Shown here: positions 34,990-46,192 of the stretch, in pieces
How the letters are laid out: the number at the start of each line of letters is the position of its first letter
Position numbering within the stretch: position 1 is the first letter of the stretch
DNA from: Agrypnia vestita
Lineage: Eukaryota > Arthropoda > Insecta > Trichoptera > Phryganeidae
DNA: 64,000 bases
Assembly (NCBI GenBank): GCA_016648135.1
Contig: JADDOH010001555.1
Location: 1-64,000 of the forward strand
Reading direction: 5' to 3'
Notes under the pieces: generated by a model
What the model was told of the DNA's origin: nothing
The model's input: only the letters and a program-made list of their open reading frames with translations
The model's database searches: none
Program-made: the position numbers and the translations under genes

Positions 34990-35062
34990 CGCCCAACGTG
35001 GGGCTCGAACCCACGACCCTGAGATTAAGAGTCTCATGCTCTACCGACTGAGCTAGCCGGGC
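34990..35062 (-). tRNA. tRNA-Lys (CTT anticodon)
   Basis: The 73-nt minus-strand gene begins GCCCGGCTAGCTCAGTCGG and ends GCCCCACGTTGGGCG. It has a 7-bp acceptor stem, box A in TAGCTCAGTCGG, an anticodon loop CTCTTAA with U33 and anticodon CTT (35027-35029), and box B GGTTCGAGCCC. To my reading the sequence is the same as the metazoan consensus tRNA-Lys(CTT). It reads AAG codons during translation. There is no intron. All stems pair and a T-run follows, so it is probably functional, the only confident host gene in the window. It lies just right of a Helitron-like fragment. Confidence 0.97.
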
Positions 35063-35146
35063 CGGCGATCGTGGCGTGCAAATAAGATATCAAATCTTAG
35101 TATAGAAAGAGACAAGATACAATTTGTGGATTTGTGCTAAAATACG

Positions 35147-35200
35147 ATGAATGAAGAGGAACACTATGCTAAACTGCCGTTCAGAAAGGTAACGGTACCC
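35147..35200 (+). other. Short open frame near tRNA-Lys
   Basis: An ATG at 35147 (MNEEEHYAKLPFRK) runs to AAG then GTAACG, a weak donor. There is no acceptor-like tract upstream and no motif. Noted because it is the only compositionally coding-like stretch here; probably chance. Confidence 0.15.
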
Positions 35201-35334
35201 TGTCCCACAGTTTTTATTTGTTTTGTGAACAAACAAATAGGTAAGAATTATATAATGCAGGTATTGTTTACACTAAAATGTAACTACATGTACGTACGAA
35301 ATATATCAATAAATATTGTATTTTTCTGTATTTT

Positions 35335-36085
35335 TACTCCCTTTATATTATTATCCCTCCTCGTGGCGTCTGCTTGTCTTCTTGTCTGACGAAAAAACTT
35401 TGGGTCCATTTTAAACCTCTTTCCCGTCACAATCGAGCTGAAACTTTGCAAGCAGACTCGTGGCGACGATCGAGAAGATCTGTCAAATTATCGTTAATAA
35501 AAATTAATAAATTTTAGGATTTTTCAAATTTTGAATGGTTTTTACATACAACTTATTAAGTTGTATGAAAATATTTCAACGCGTCTGGTAGACGCGAAAC
35601 GTGATTATAGTATAATTTTGGATTTTTGGAAATTTTTTATTACTCCCTTTCGTAGCGTCGCCCGACCGAAGCCCAACGCGTAGGTTAAGCGAAAAAAAAA
35701 TATTTCAATTAGTAAATGAGAAAGGGAGTATAATAAAAACTTTATTTTTATGGGTTACTTTTTTTTTTGCTCTTTTTCTTTTAATTCGTAGCGTCTGCTT
35801 GCTTGCTTGCTTGCTTGTCTGACGAAAAAACTTTATATCGATTTTTAACCCTTTTCCCGTGATCCAATCGAGCTGAAATAAAATGGCTGGCGACGATAAA
35901 AATGATCTAACAAATTTTTGTTTAGAAAAATTTAATAAATGTATAATTTTGGATTTTTCGAAATTTTAATGGTTATTATTATGTTAGGTTATGAGAAATT
36001 AGCCCGACGCGTATATGAGAAGCGTGTTTCTGATTCAATGAGAAAGGGAGTATACAAACTTGGTTTTTATGATTTAGTTTTTATA
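35335..36085 (+). repeat. Dispersed repeat R2, three partial copies in a row
   Basis: 35335-35600, 35600-35760 and 35763-36085 are same-direction copies or parts of R2. Shared words are CGTAGCGTCTGCTTG, GACGAAAAAACTTT, CCCTTTTCCCGTGA, ATAATTTTGGATTTTTCGAA and GAGAAAGGGAGTAT. A GCTT microsatellite (35803-35820) lies inside the third. Another full copy is at 23455-23722 and a fragment at 51627-51690. Confidence 0.8.
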
Positions 36086-36254
36086 AAGTATTTTATGTTT
36101 TCTTGTTAGTGGACATCATACTAATATTTCACGATCATGACTTACGTTATATGTATATACACACATACTTTCATTTTGTTTTTACGCTACAGTGGGTTCT
36201 CACTGTTTATAGTGAATATTTAGAAAAATACACAATATACATTATATGTATAAT

Positions 36255-36468
36255 TTTCTGAGATATTATGCCGCGTATACGTCACCTCTCTGGCCGACAT
36301 TTCGGATCCCATTGCAGAGTCCATCATCAGGGCTGATAGAAACTTCTGTACATCATCAGAGCTAATGGAAACTAAGTTTTTTGGGATATTCTGCCGTGTG
36401 TATGTGACCTCTCTGGCTTACGTTTCGGATCCCATTGCAGGGTCCATCATCGGGGCCGATGTTACACA
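36255..36468 (-). repeat. Two hammerhead-like cores in direct repeat (Penelope-type)
   Basis: Two copies of about 90 bp, roughly 120 bp apart, read on the minus strand. Copy 1 has CTGATGA (36330-36324), a GGACTC/GGATCC-type stem and GAAAT (36303 down). Copy 2 has CCGATGA (one change) and GAAAC (36426 down). Downstream CCAGAGAGGT then CGGCATAATATC is shared with 21585 and 56490. Tandem hammerheads in terminal repeats are a known feature of Penelope-like elements; assignment here is by motif only. Confidence 0.55.
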
Positions 36469-36636
36469 ATATACATGTACAGAATGTAACAGAGCTAGTC
36501 CACAATACTTTACAGGTGGATTCCTGCCTTGATTATGAGTCGAAAATGTTCAAGCAAACGTGACTTCATATCAATAGTAATGGAGTTATGCAATATCAAA
36601 GTTTGCATTTTTTTTTCAATATTTCTGACTTACGTC

Positions 36637-37194
36637 AAGTGTAGAATAGGATATTTGATACCCTTCTTGGGCACCGGAAACAAAACTAACCTAAACAGAC
36701 TCCAACGACAGCAAAACAAAATACTAAAAATGGTCTATGATCTGAAATACCAGACACCAACTGAAACTGTATACCGTATAAAACAACAATTAAACATCGA
36801 AAGCTTTACAAAAATCGAAACACTTAAAATCATTAACAGACTAGCAATTGGCAAAATACAAGACGAAGACATAAAATTATACAAAATACACGAAAAACAC
36901 CAACACAACACTAGAATGGCTCAAAACTATCATATAATAAACGCCAAAACAAAAACAGGACAATCCCGACTAATTTGCAATGGATTAAAACTATACAATG
37001 ACCTGCCACAACAGACCAAACAACTGACCACTGACAAATTCAAAACAGATGCGACAAAAATGCTAAAACTCGGCCAACTATAAAAAAATTACTTTGTATC
37101 TAAACTATATTATTATCATATTCCTATAGTGAATCATCTAAAAATGTTATCCATAAACTTTTTAGGTTTCTATTATATTTTAAATTTAAAAAAA
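36637..37194 (+). pseudogene. LINE C-terminal end inserted in the fold-back element
   Basis: From about 36640 the frame IPFLGTGNKTNLNRLQRQQN then KILKMVYDLKYQTPT begins the post-RT domain of a CR1/Jockey-type LINE (LQ..QNK.L........TPT). It continues to GQSRLICNGLKLYNDLP and FKTDATKML, ending with TAA at 37081-37083. The frame is unbroken, so the insertion is fairly young, but only about 148 codons remain. The upstream part of the long ORF (from 36529) is fold-back sequence, not protein. Confidence 0.8.
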
Positions 37195-37388
37195 TATATA
37201 TATATTTTACAAAAAATTGAACTATCATTTCAGTTACTTATATCGGTTACGAAAAATTGATTCATTTCAATAAAGTTAAATAAAATTATAAAAACATTGC
37301 AGAAATTTTAATTGGAATGTTTTCCAATTGGAATTGGAAGGTTTTTATCATTTAAGATAATGAATTTTTCATATTCGATATAAGAGTA

Positions 37389-38162
37389 AAGCCATGTATT
37401 CACTAGGGGACAAATAGCGCAGCATTCCGCGCGGCATGTCGCATGAACATCTATTTTCATGTTTCGGGGACAATGACGCAATCATTTGACGTGTACATAC
37501 CGGGACTCACATATCTTGTCGCGGAAATGTCACCCGATGGGGTTATGATGACAGCTGCGGTATCTATTTACACTTCGTTATTTAGCGAAAACGGGTTCCG
37601 CGCAATTCGAAATGTTTTTTTGGGTCGCAATTTCAAATTAACGAGGTTTTACTGTAGTAAATTGAATATTATTACAAACAAGGTCCTTTTTGCAAATAAT
37701 TATTATTTTCCACACGTCGCGGAAATATCGCCCTATGAGGTTATGATGACAGCTGCGTATCTGTTCATGTTAACGAGTTTATCGAAACGTAAGAGGAGAA
37801 AAAGGTGGTGGATGCGAAATTATTAACTGCAAAGAGAAAGAAGGACGGATATTCTATGTGATCTTCGATCGATACAGCTCGATGAGTTCAAGAACAATTT
37901 CGTTTCCCCACATTGTCATCTTGACAGATACAGCGCATGCGTATTCACTTGTAAACATACCAAGTGATACTGACGCTCCGCGTAATGTCGCAATGAGCTC
38001 GCTCGGGTACCGTGCGCATGGCAACGTTGCCACGGCACGTAGAAATGCCGCGCTATGTTGTGCACGACGTCGCGGAACAGTGCACGACGTTGCGACGTCA
38101 CGTAGACTCTTTGCCGCGCGTGCTGTTGAGGGACAATTTGTCCCCTAGTGAATACATGGCTA
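37389..38162 (+). mobile_element. Harbinger-like TIR element inserted in the fold-back element
   Basis: AGCCATGTATTCACTAGGGG plus six more bases at the left (from 37390) is matched by a perfect 26-bp inverse at the right (to 38161). Comparison with uninterrupted fold-back copies suggests a TA duplication at 37387-37388 and 38163-38164. Inside, a segment with VAEMSP..VMMTAA (37519-37575) recurs at 37707-37760 as VAEISP..VMMTAA, then SKRKRRKRWWMRNY. After a frame change DLRSIQLDEFKNN follows. RRRRWW then D....L..FKNF is the start of one Harbinger transposase group. The catalytic part is missing. Confidence 0.7.
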
Positions 38163-38362
38163 TACTGTAATAATAGCCCAACGTTTTAGAAAAAATAAGT
38201 CAGAAATTTTGAAACAAAGTGCAAACTTTGTTGTAATTTAATGTCTTCGTCTTATATTTCACCAATTGCTCCATAACTATTTAAATAAGTTGATGGTTGC
38301 TTAAACATTTTCGACTCATAATTAAAGCAGGAACCCACCTATAAAGTATTGTGGACTAGCTC

Positions 38363-39329
38363 ATATACAAACATACAGTTTAATTAATAAAAATGTAAAA
38401 ATTATAATAAATTCACATTATGCGTATGTTTATTTGGTGTCAAATTTATAGGTTGATGTTTTAAACGCTTTTTTCTTTTTGCAACAGTAGGGAGGGGTGG
38501 GCACTCGGGTAGGTACGTAGGTACTCGTCCCTCATAGCGACCTTCGGGCCCTCAAAGCATGACTGTCGCCGGCTCCACAATATTACCATCTAATCTTTGC
38601 ATACGTTTTCTTCACAAAATGTCGCCGCGAACGAACCGTGAAGCTATTTACATCTTAATCTCGTGTTACCGACAGCAAATGGGTAAATAAAAACCTAATT
38701 TAAATGCCATTAAATGTAGACGAGAAAACAAGAAAGTTCTCCCGCCGAGCAGCCATCTTAAGTCCTGAGCCCCCTCCCAATTCTTCTCATTCCCTCTCAT
38801 TCATTCGCGGGTCACGACTCAGTACGCGTGCTGTAGATGAACACCTATAAAATTTACTTACTTGCAGGTATGATCCATAGAAGTTAATTAATATTAAAAA
38901 GTGAAATATTTATATCATTTCACTTTGGTGTAGAAGTTTAGATAGCATTCACAGACAGACACCTTTAAAAACGTCTTTATTGCATAAAATAAATACCTAC
39001 ATAAATAAATACAAGAACAAAAAGATGGTAATAACAAAAGAAGGAAAATAATACATAGTAGACGAATCTCGCGGTAGCGGTAGTGGATGGCTAAGGTCAA
39101 ACAGACACCCCCCTTAACTGGGAAAAATACGAAATAAAAAATAATAAAAATACATTTGGATATCCGGCTGGGGAAGCACGCGACCGGCAGATTTTCGTCC
39201 AATGCAGAAGCCCACACATTAACACAACACCGGGGAATGACAGAGTTAAACCACCAATACACAAGAAAACTTATCACACAGATCCCCTCAGGATTTCCCA
39301 ACGGGTCACCCACACCTTTCTTAGCCCTA
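38363..39329. other. Spacer with GC-richer block, no gene called
   Basis: 38480-38830 is relatively GC-rich (GGAGGGGTGGGCACTCGGG, CTTCGGGCCC). A 181-codon minus-strand frame (38915-39460) runs through it and into the tRNA-headed repeat. Its middle (GDPLGNPEGICVISFLVYWW) is not recognised and may itself be repeat-derived. Confidence 0.35.
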
Positions 39330-39499
39330 GCATATAAAGCGATATACCGCCGCAGTGGTATCGTTGTCGTCTTCGGGTTTGCTTGTCCGGGGTTCAAACC
39401 CCACCTCCAGCCGTTTAATTTAGTTTTTTTAGCCGTGAATTTGAACGAAATTATGGACACACAGGGTTACGGACAGACAACGAAATTATTATATTTAGA
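39330..39499 (+). repeat. tRNA-headed repeat, family A, copy 2
   Basis: GCAGTGGTATCG (box A-like) and GGGGTTCAAACCCC (box B) lead into GCCGTTTAATTTAGTTTTTT, GTGAATTTGAACGAAATTA and the tail GGTTACGGACAGACAACG, ending AAATTATTATATTTAGA. Same order as 33495-33700. Read backwards the end is TCTAAATATAATAATTTCG, close to the Helitron-like TC end. Confidence 0.65.
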
Positions 39500-41719
39500 T
39501 TAAATTAGAACGGTAGAAAAAACAAGACAAGCACAATGCACAGTAATCAAAAATACCAAATAATCCAGAAAAAGGCAAAATGGAGCGGTTTGGTAAGTAT
39601 GTGATGAGGATAGATGGTGTGTTTGAGTGGAGTGCGCATTTGTAAATGATTGGTAAGTCTATCCAGTGAAGACACTGAAATGTGTGATACAGATTCACAT
39701 ACTTTTTAAAATGTTGCTATGTTAATAAATTATATACTAGTGTTAATATGTTGGTAAAATACGCCCTATATGCTCACTGGATGAACTAATTCTGTAAAAA
39801 GGTGTCTTATTTTTGGTAGCATGCAAAAGCATGGTCAGTCATGGGTTCACCTTGATGGAATGTAAAGAGAAACCATCTCCAGTTGACTTGAAAAGTAGAT
39901 ATACGTCCCCGCAATACCTTAATGATTACTATTTGACCAGTTTTTGTTCTTCTATATTTCAGGGTTCTCGTGTTATGAAAGTCCATTGCTCGTGAACGGG
40001 ATACGATGAGAACAAAAAAAATAAGACGAAACGAAAAGAAAATAAGAGTATTAAGATTATTTTGAATGTCGTATGGATACAAGATATTTTCACAAAAAAT
40101 TGGGTTAAAGTATAGTATATGAAATTGAAATTTTGTTTAATAAAAAAAACACAGTTTTTCTATTGTTTTTCTTGGACAGCAGCCAACTTTTTTTTATAAA
40201 TTTTTTTGTTGTGATGTAGAATTATTGGCAGTGACTGGCCAATCAATCCAATCGTGTCATGACGTTTCAAGCTATCATTAACTGTTTATACAATGCGAGC
40301 GCACACGGATATATTACTATGTACAATTATTTTGAAATTGATGTTGTTTATCTAAAAATAAACAACGTGTCTCTCAAAATAATGTAAAAGATGTTTTTAA
40401 ATTACCTCAGTAAATTCATCTAATGGGATAATGTATACTCTTAGATATCCATTTATTATTATTTAGCAGGCATACGCAGCTCTCCTCGAGATTAAGATTT
40501 TTCAAAATTTAAAATTAAAAATTAAAAAATGCTACAACACGATTATGGCGAAACACATCTCAAAAACACCCAGCTTGATAAAATCACTTACATGTATTGT
40601 GAACTCAACTTATATCTAACCCGCGACTGGCGGGTGATTGGTGAAATTTCTTCATTCTCATTTTAGTACTAGAGTACAAAAACGTAAAATTCGGGACAAA
40701 TGGAACGTGAAAAACAGGTTGTGGGATAGCCATTGTAAAGTTGAAGAGTTAACAGGGGGAGATTATATATTTTTGCAGGACGTTTTTCTATGCAAAACTT
40801 AACTGGTGGCTGAAATTGAAAACTGGTCAAACGGACATATGGATATTCAATTATACGATTATATACGTACATATATGAAAATAATATTATATATCGAGCT
40901 CTCTGGGGTATTCTGCTATGTATCGTCGATGTTTCGGATTCAATGTTTAGGTCTATCATCTATATCAAGATACCACAAGACAATACTTGCAACAAAACAC
41001 CAACACTCATCCGTCATCTGTCAACATTTGAAGTAGAAATCATTTTTTGAAAATAATATTAGGTAGGTATCATATATTCGCTTTCACGGTGTTCCGAGTA
41101 AACAATTTTGGTAAACACAGTTCTTTTTTGTTTATAAAAAACTCGTTAGAAATTAGAAAGTTATCACTCGATGAATCGTTTTGGTTTATGTCACTCGCTG
41201 GTCGCAGTTTCTAACTTGTACTTGCGTGGAACCCGGCGTCACCCTACATAAAGCTTCAGTGCTCTACGTACCTATTCTTTGGGCCACTCTAACCCCCTTC
41301 CAGAAGCCCATGGATGCTTCTCTTTCTTCTTATTTTTTCTTCATCGTACCAATATTGTTAATGGTTGACCGACTAAGGTATTCCACAAAATATCCTTTAA
41401 AATTCAAAATGTAATTTATAATTAAATGTATTCTTGAACAAAAACTGCACATTCAGTTTCAAAAGATATTTTTTTGGAAAAAAAAAACTTATCGATAAAT
41501 ATTTTAAAATGCCATAATCCAAGTAAGTATTATCGATATAATTAGGTGTCGTGATTTCCAAATTAAAAAAAAGACGTGCAAATAAGTATTAAGAACAATA
41601 TTTAACTTTAAAGTTTCCAAAACTGCACCATATGAGTCATTTTAAGGACCATAGAAAAAATATATATATATAAGACAATAAATAATGAATTAAAATAAAC
41701 TATTTGCACCAGTAGTAAA
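39500..41719. other. AT-rich spacer with small repeat fragments
   Basis: 40545-40600 holds a SINE B tail fragment (GCGAAACACATCTCAAAAAC). 40905-40980 holds a decayed Penelope-type terminal repeat (TCTGGGGTATTCTGCTATGT, GTTTCGGATTCAATG). No gene is seen. Confidence 0.45.
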
Positions 41720-41990
41720 TCACGCCGGCGCCGGTGTAACATGATCCCGGTTCGAAGTAATGCGCTCCCAGGACCTGCCGACGAGGACACCTTCCGACTA
41801 CGGTTTCTCGTCGTCCTGAAGAGGAGACGCGAGGAGTTATTCGTCTGGAGGGAGCCGTTTCATTTGTAAACCAAATCAGATTACACTTTTATGCGGTAGA
41901 CTCACGGCCAATTTGTTACCGCTCAGGGACGCCTAATATGGCTGGGGGTACTGCCTGGAAAATGTGGTCTGCCGTCATTAAAAAGGTTTT
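41720..41990. other. GC-rich block of unknown nature
   Basis: About 270 bp (CACGCCGGCGCCGGTG, GGACCTGCCGACGAGGACAC, CTGGGGGTACTGCC) contrasts with its AT-rich flanks. GGTTCGAAGT resembles a decayed box B. It is not open in a way that suggests coding. A repeat fragment or a conserved element are equally possible. Confidence 0.35.
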
Positions 41991-43929
41991 TTTTTTAAAT
42001 ATATTACGAATTCCATACGGAAGACATTTATCAAGACGGGTTAAATTCCCTAAGCACACAGGTGGTGCAAGAGACGTTAAATGTAAATATTAAAAAAGTT
42101 AACCCATAAATAGTTAGTTTTCATTATGAATCTTTAGTATGCGAGGTCTCGGTTTCCATATTACAGACCATCAAACTGATTTGTTTTGTAGCATTTTTAA
42201 ATAAAAAGATAAATTCTAAAATATCCATCATTTATATAATTTTAGAAAAATACCAGAATGCAGGTACTTGCCCGAACATCTGAGATAAATATACTTTTTT
42301 TTTGTGTGCGAAGCGTAGGTCATACGTAAAAATCAAATAGGAAAAATTAAAACAAAATTAATCGTAAATATAAACATATTATTTTTTACATTAACACACA
42401 TTATGATATGAATAAACTCAGCATTTCTGTTAATCCAAATGACCTATCATCTCTTATTGCTGAAATTCTACTTTATTTTCATTAGTTTTTCACAAAATGT
42501 CGATTAAAATTAAATTTTCACGACAAACAATACTATTGCGAATACTAGTTTGTTTTAGCGTTTAATAACACCATGTTACAATATTGTTGCATGGAGAATT
42601 ATGTTTTGTGATATGATATATTTAAAAATAAGTAATATGTAGTAATAATTTATTTTAAAATTGCATTCAAGCACTGATAATATTGAATTGCATCCAAGCA
42701 TAGTTAAATAGCATATTTAAAAGGACTGGCTTTAAAACGATTATAATGTATACGTAGTACCTTCATACTGAAACTTCACTGCCAAGCAAACTTTTCCTAA
42801 CAAATTATATTAAAAAAAACTACAAACAATCTATTTTATTTCATAACTATCTTCCTAGAGAACAACACGTATGCATACATACTCTGGTATTATATATTTA
42901 TACAAAACCATGTGAGGAATATTTATTTTTTACCCTACTGTAAAGTTTGTTATTAAAGTTGATGACAAAATTTTAATATAAAATAACTACTTAAATTTTT
43001 TAGTAATTGGATTCTTTCCTGAAATTTATTTTTAAAATATTTATTGAGGAACATTTCAATAAAAAAGGCAAAAAATATAGTCACAGTTATATCTTTTGCT
43101 TCATATTAATTTTTAATGTAAAGTTGAATACACTGAATTAATTATCAATTAAATAGGTAGGTATAACGTGTAAAAATATTTTTTTATGAAATTGTTGACA
43201 GACATGGCAGGTAAATAAATACTAAATTCAATTTTAAGAAATGTTTTTCTTTAACGTCAAATTAAAAAATACCTTTTCGGTGAATTTTTCATCAAAAATT
43301 TGCCGAGTAAACAACATTTTTCGAAAGCAAAATGTTTTCCTAAGAAATTTTCCTTTAATTTATGAATTCCAATTTAAATTCATGAAAAAACATTAAACCT
43401 GGATAGAGGGTGGCCAAGGAGGTGAAACCGAGGAAGCGGGTGGGGCGAATGCATCTGAGTACTGAAAGAAAAGGTGACAGAGTGAAATGAAGAAATGAAA
43501 AGAGTCGGAAGGTGGTGACACTTAATTTTGTGGTCCATTCACTCGGCCCACGCTGAAGGAGGCTGCGGTGGGTAGCTTATATTATGATTTTGCGGGTGAC
43601 CAAATGCTGTTAATTCTTTATTAGGATTAATTATATATTTTTATTAGGTTTTTTGGAGAAAAATTTAGATTTTTATATTTTTCATGTACACGCGATAGTA
43701 GTTATACCTACTTAAAAACTACATATAGACAAAATTACATATTAATGACGCTCAAAGTAAAGTTGTAAAAATCCAGAGTGATTATTGTTGATTATTTTAT
43801 CGAGTTTCACGAAAAGAATTAAATATAACCTTAGAATATTTAAAATAATTATGGTAAATAAAAACTTGATAAATTAATGGTTCATGTCTTAGATAATCCC
43901 TCCTCTTAATATATTATATTTTTGACAGA
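41991..43929. other. AT-rich spacer with GC-richer block at 43385-43590
   Basis: The block (GGTGGCCAAGGAGGTG, GGCTGCGGTGGGTAGC) has no recognised frame. The rest is featureless AT-rich DNA. Confidence 0.35.
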
Positions 43930-44035
43930 CGGAGAATTACGGAGAATCTATGGTAGCTATGTTGTGTATTTGCCAGCCGTGTCATTTGATTATTTTAGCC
44001 GTAGGTAAATTAGAACGAAATTATTATGTTTAGAT
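43930..44035 (+). repeat. Tail fragment of tRNA-headed family A
   Basis: GCCAGCCGTGTCATTTGATT, TTTTAGCCGTAGGTAAATTA then GAACGAAATTATTATGTTTAGA matches the tail of 39330-39499 with an internal gap. No head. Confidence 0.55.
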
Positions 44036-44578
44036 ATTACTGGAACACTAATTTCAAGTTCATTACGTGGTCTCGCATTTTCGCTACATGATTTCATTAC
44101 AAACATTCCCGCTATAATAAACTCAATGCGCTAAAAGAAGATAACTTCAACAAAAATATAACCGGCATATCCCAAATTATAATTTATAAAACTTTTCTCA
44201 GGCCAATTATGCAAAGAAATGGAAGTGTGCTAAAAATCTAGACCTATAGAATCAGACCGATAAATAGTACCTAATGTTTCTACTCCAAGTAAGCACTCTA
44301 CGAAAACATTTATTTTTTCATGGCTCTCTCAACCACTGCTCATTCAGAATATTTTGAGTTTGTCCGAATTTTTCAGATCACAGTACTAGATTTTTGAAAG
44401 AAACATCATTAATCAAGATATAATATGGATGTCTCACATTTTCCAATCAAAAATAGATATCTCATTAGCGACATCTGTGGTTAATTAAGGGGAATGAAAA
44501 GGCTTTGGATGCCGGTCGCGCTGATGATTATTACAACACATAAATGAAACAGGTTGTAAAACTTAAATATATAAATAC

Positions 44579-44770
44579 AACTTCCAAAAATTTGATAGAC
44601 GTGGTATTCTATTATGGGTGGAAATGGTGAACGTTACATTGTGTAAAAATAATGACTTAAGCCAGCCATAAGATAGGTCGTAAGGTCTACAAACACCCAA
44701 AGACTTCCATACCTACATTTCCATAAAAAATATAATTTCGACTCTGTGAGACATCTATAATATAGCTTAA
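44579..44770 (+). repeat. Dispersed repeat R1 copy
   Basis: AAATGGTGAACGTTACATTG, GACTTAAGCCAGCCAT, AGACTTCCATACCTACATTT and GACTCTGTGAGACATC follow R1 order. Confidence 0.75.
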
Positions 44771-45455
44771 ACTCATTGTTTTTTGCATTTCATCCAGTGT
44801 ACAAGTAAAAGTAACTAATTTTCTAGCAAATCAGTTGTTTTTTATGTGTGCTCTTAAAGTGAGTTCTCACAAAAACGGCGTGATATAAATCATCTATAAA
44901 CATACATAAATAAATTAGTATATTTTTTAAAATGCAACACAAAAATTTTATGAAAAAGTTATTCAAAAAGAACATTGACTTGCTATAAGTATAAAAGTGT
45001 ATTTATGACATTTTCAGTAATGAAATATGAAATTTATTTTAATGATATTTTTCCAATAATTATTTGATATCTTTCAAATTGAAATTTCCCTCGATACCAT
45101 TTAGAAACGGGGGTGCCACGAACCACCGTGCATATCTGGAATACCTCTTGACGAACTGGAGTGGGAGACGGAGAAAGTGGCATGAATAGAAAACGAATGG
45201 GAATGAAATAAGGTAAGAAAGGTGAGCTTAATGAAAGAACTGTCAGACCAGGCGGGCGAGACGACAATTGCTTGATTTTTTCCTTCACAAGTCGTGTTAA
45301 AGTTAATTGAAATCTTGACGGCATACTTTCAGTAAAGAGTCATTTTTAAAACGAGATGAAATTTTCTCGATTGATGGAATTTCTCGCTTTTGAAATAGAA
45401 TAACAACTGAGGTGCTTTAAATATTTATTTTTAAAATATAAATATTACATTTTGT
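44771..45455. other. Spacer, no gene called
   Basis: A 96-codon minus frame at 45034-45324 covers a GC-richer stretch, but the purine-rich plus strand alone could keep it open. No motif recognised. Confidence 0.35.
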
Positions 45456-45502
45456 GACTAAGAGTCAAATGGAGATCCAACATTTCCATTTGACTCTTAG
45501 TC
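45456..45502. repeat. Perfect 18-bp hairpin
   Basis: GACTAAGAGTCAAATGGA (45456-45473) is followed by an 11-base loop and its exact inverse (45485-45502). It adjoins the SINE B copy at 45530. Confidence 0.9.
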
Positions 45503-45529
45503 TATTCTGGATGTTATTTTTTTTTTACG

Positions 45530-45665
45530 CTTCGACAGGCACATCACAAAACACCCAGACTTGAATAAATCACCAAGGTTAATTTTTTGTTATCTCACCG
45601 GGAATCGAACCCGGAACCCTCGGTGTGGAAAGCCAGACGTACCCACTGGGCTACGAAGGCCGCCT
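45530..45665 (-). repeat. SINE family B copy
   Basis: On the minus strand: GTAGCCCAGTGGGTACG (box A), GGTTCCGGGTTCGATTCCCG (box B), then TTGGTGATTTATTCAAGTCT and GGGTGTTTTGTGATGTGCC. Best-preserved head of the family in this window. Confidence 0.85.
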
Positions 45666-46192
45666 TCGTTAACTAACGTACGATCATGCCGTTTCCCATC
45701 AAGGATGGGCAGAGAGGATACAACGCCACGTTCTTTCATCTTGACAAACCACTCTTGCCTCGTTCACTTTTACATTTCTTCTCATGCATACTGTTTGGTG
45801 TCACCTCATCCATACGGCTTTTAACAGAAAAATTCTCAATATCAGATTTATCATGAGCATTAAATGGATAGAAATCATAATTTACGCTGTCTTAGTTAAA
45901 TACTTGTCATGCATAGATTCTGACACTTTCAAAAATTGAGATGAGAATCAAAACATGAGATAACAATTTATATTTATTTTAATAATCTGAACAATTTAAC
46001 GCTAAATCCATCATAGATATCCAATTAAACTTTCAAAGGCGCTCTTTATTCTTGATGCCTTCAACAGTAGTCTCATATATTTATTTTTTGTCGTCTTCTC
46101 CTCGCTCATGTTTTCCTAATGACCAAATCCCATCGATTTTTTTTTAATTAATGGATCTACATTATTTTATAATCTGATAATTATTCACTATA
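45666..46192. other. Spacer, no gene seen
   Basis: Unremarkable AT-rich DNA up to the mariner target site. Confidence 0.4.

Larger units (their letters stand above)
36492..38362. repeat. Fold-back element interrupted by two insertions
   Basis: The left end GAGCTAGTCCACAATACTTT (36492) and the right end, its near-perfect inverse (38343-38362), bound one palindromic element. The left arm runs 36492-36636, is cut by a LINE end, resumes about 37195 and reaches the centre near 37326 (CCAATTGGAATTGG). The right arm runs to 37388, is cut by a TIR element (37389-38162) and resumes at 38163. Removing both inserts leaves roughly 540 bp, colinear with the family at 30759. The inner sequence on both sides of each insert joins up when compared with other copies. 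Confidence 0.85.

Noticed and set aside
35337..36085. CRISPR-like or satellite array
   Set aside because: The repeats are long, partial and unequal with no regular spacers; they are copies of a dispersed element.
36529..36636. N-terminal part of the 184-codon ORF as protein
   Set aside because: This stretch is arm sequence of the fold-back element; only the part after about 36640 resembles a LINE protein.
37443..38148. Two host genes (127 and 96 codons)
   Set aside because: Both lie within a TIR-bounded element, and the first shows a Harbinger-like basic/WW motif.
38915..39460. 181-codon minus-strand ORF as a protein gene
   Set aside because: It runs through a tRNA-headed repeat and AT-rich flanks, shows no recognised domain and changes composition along its length.
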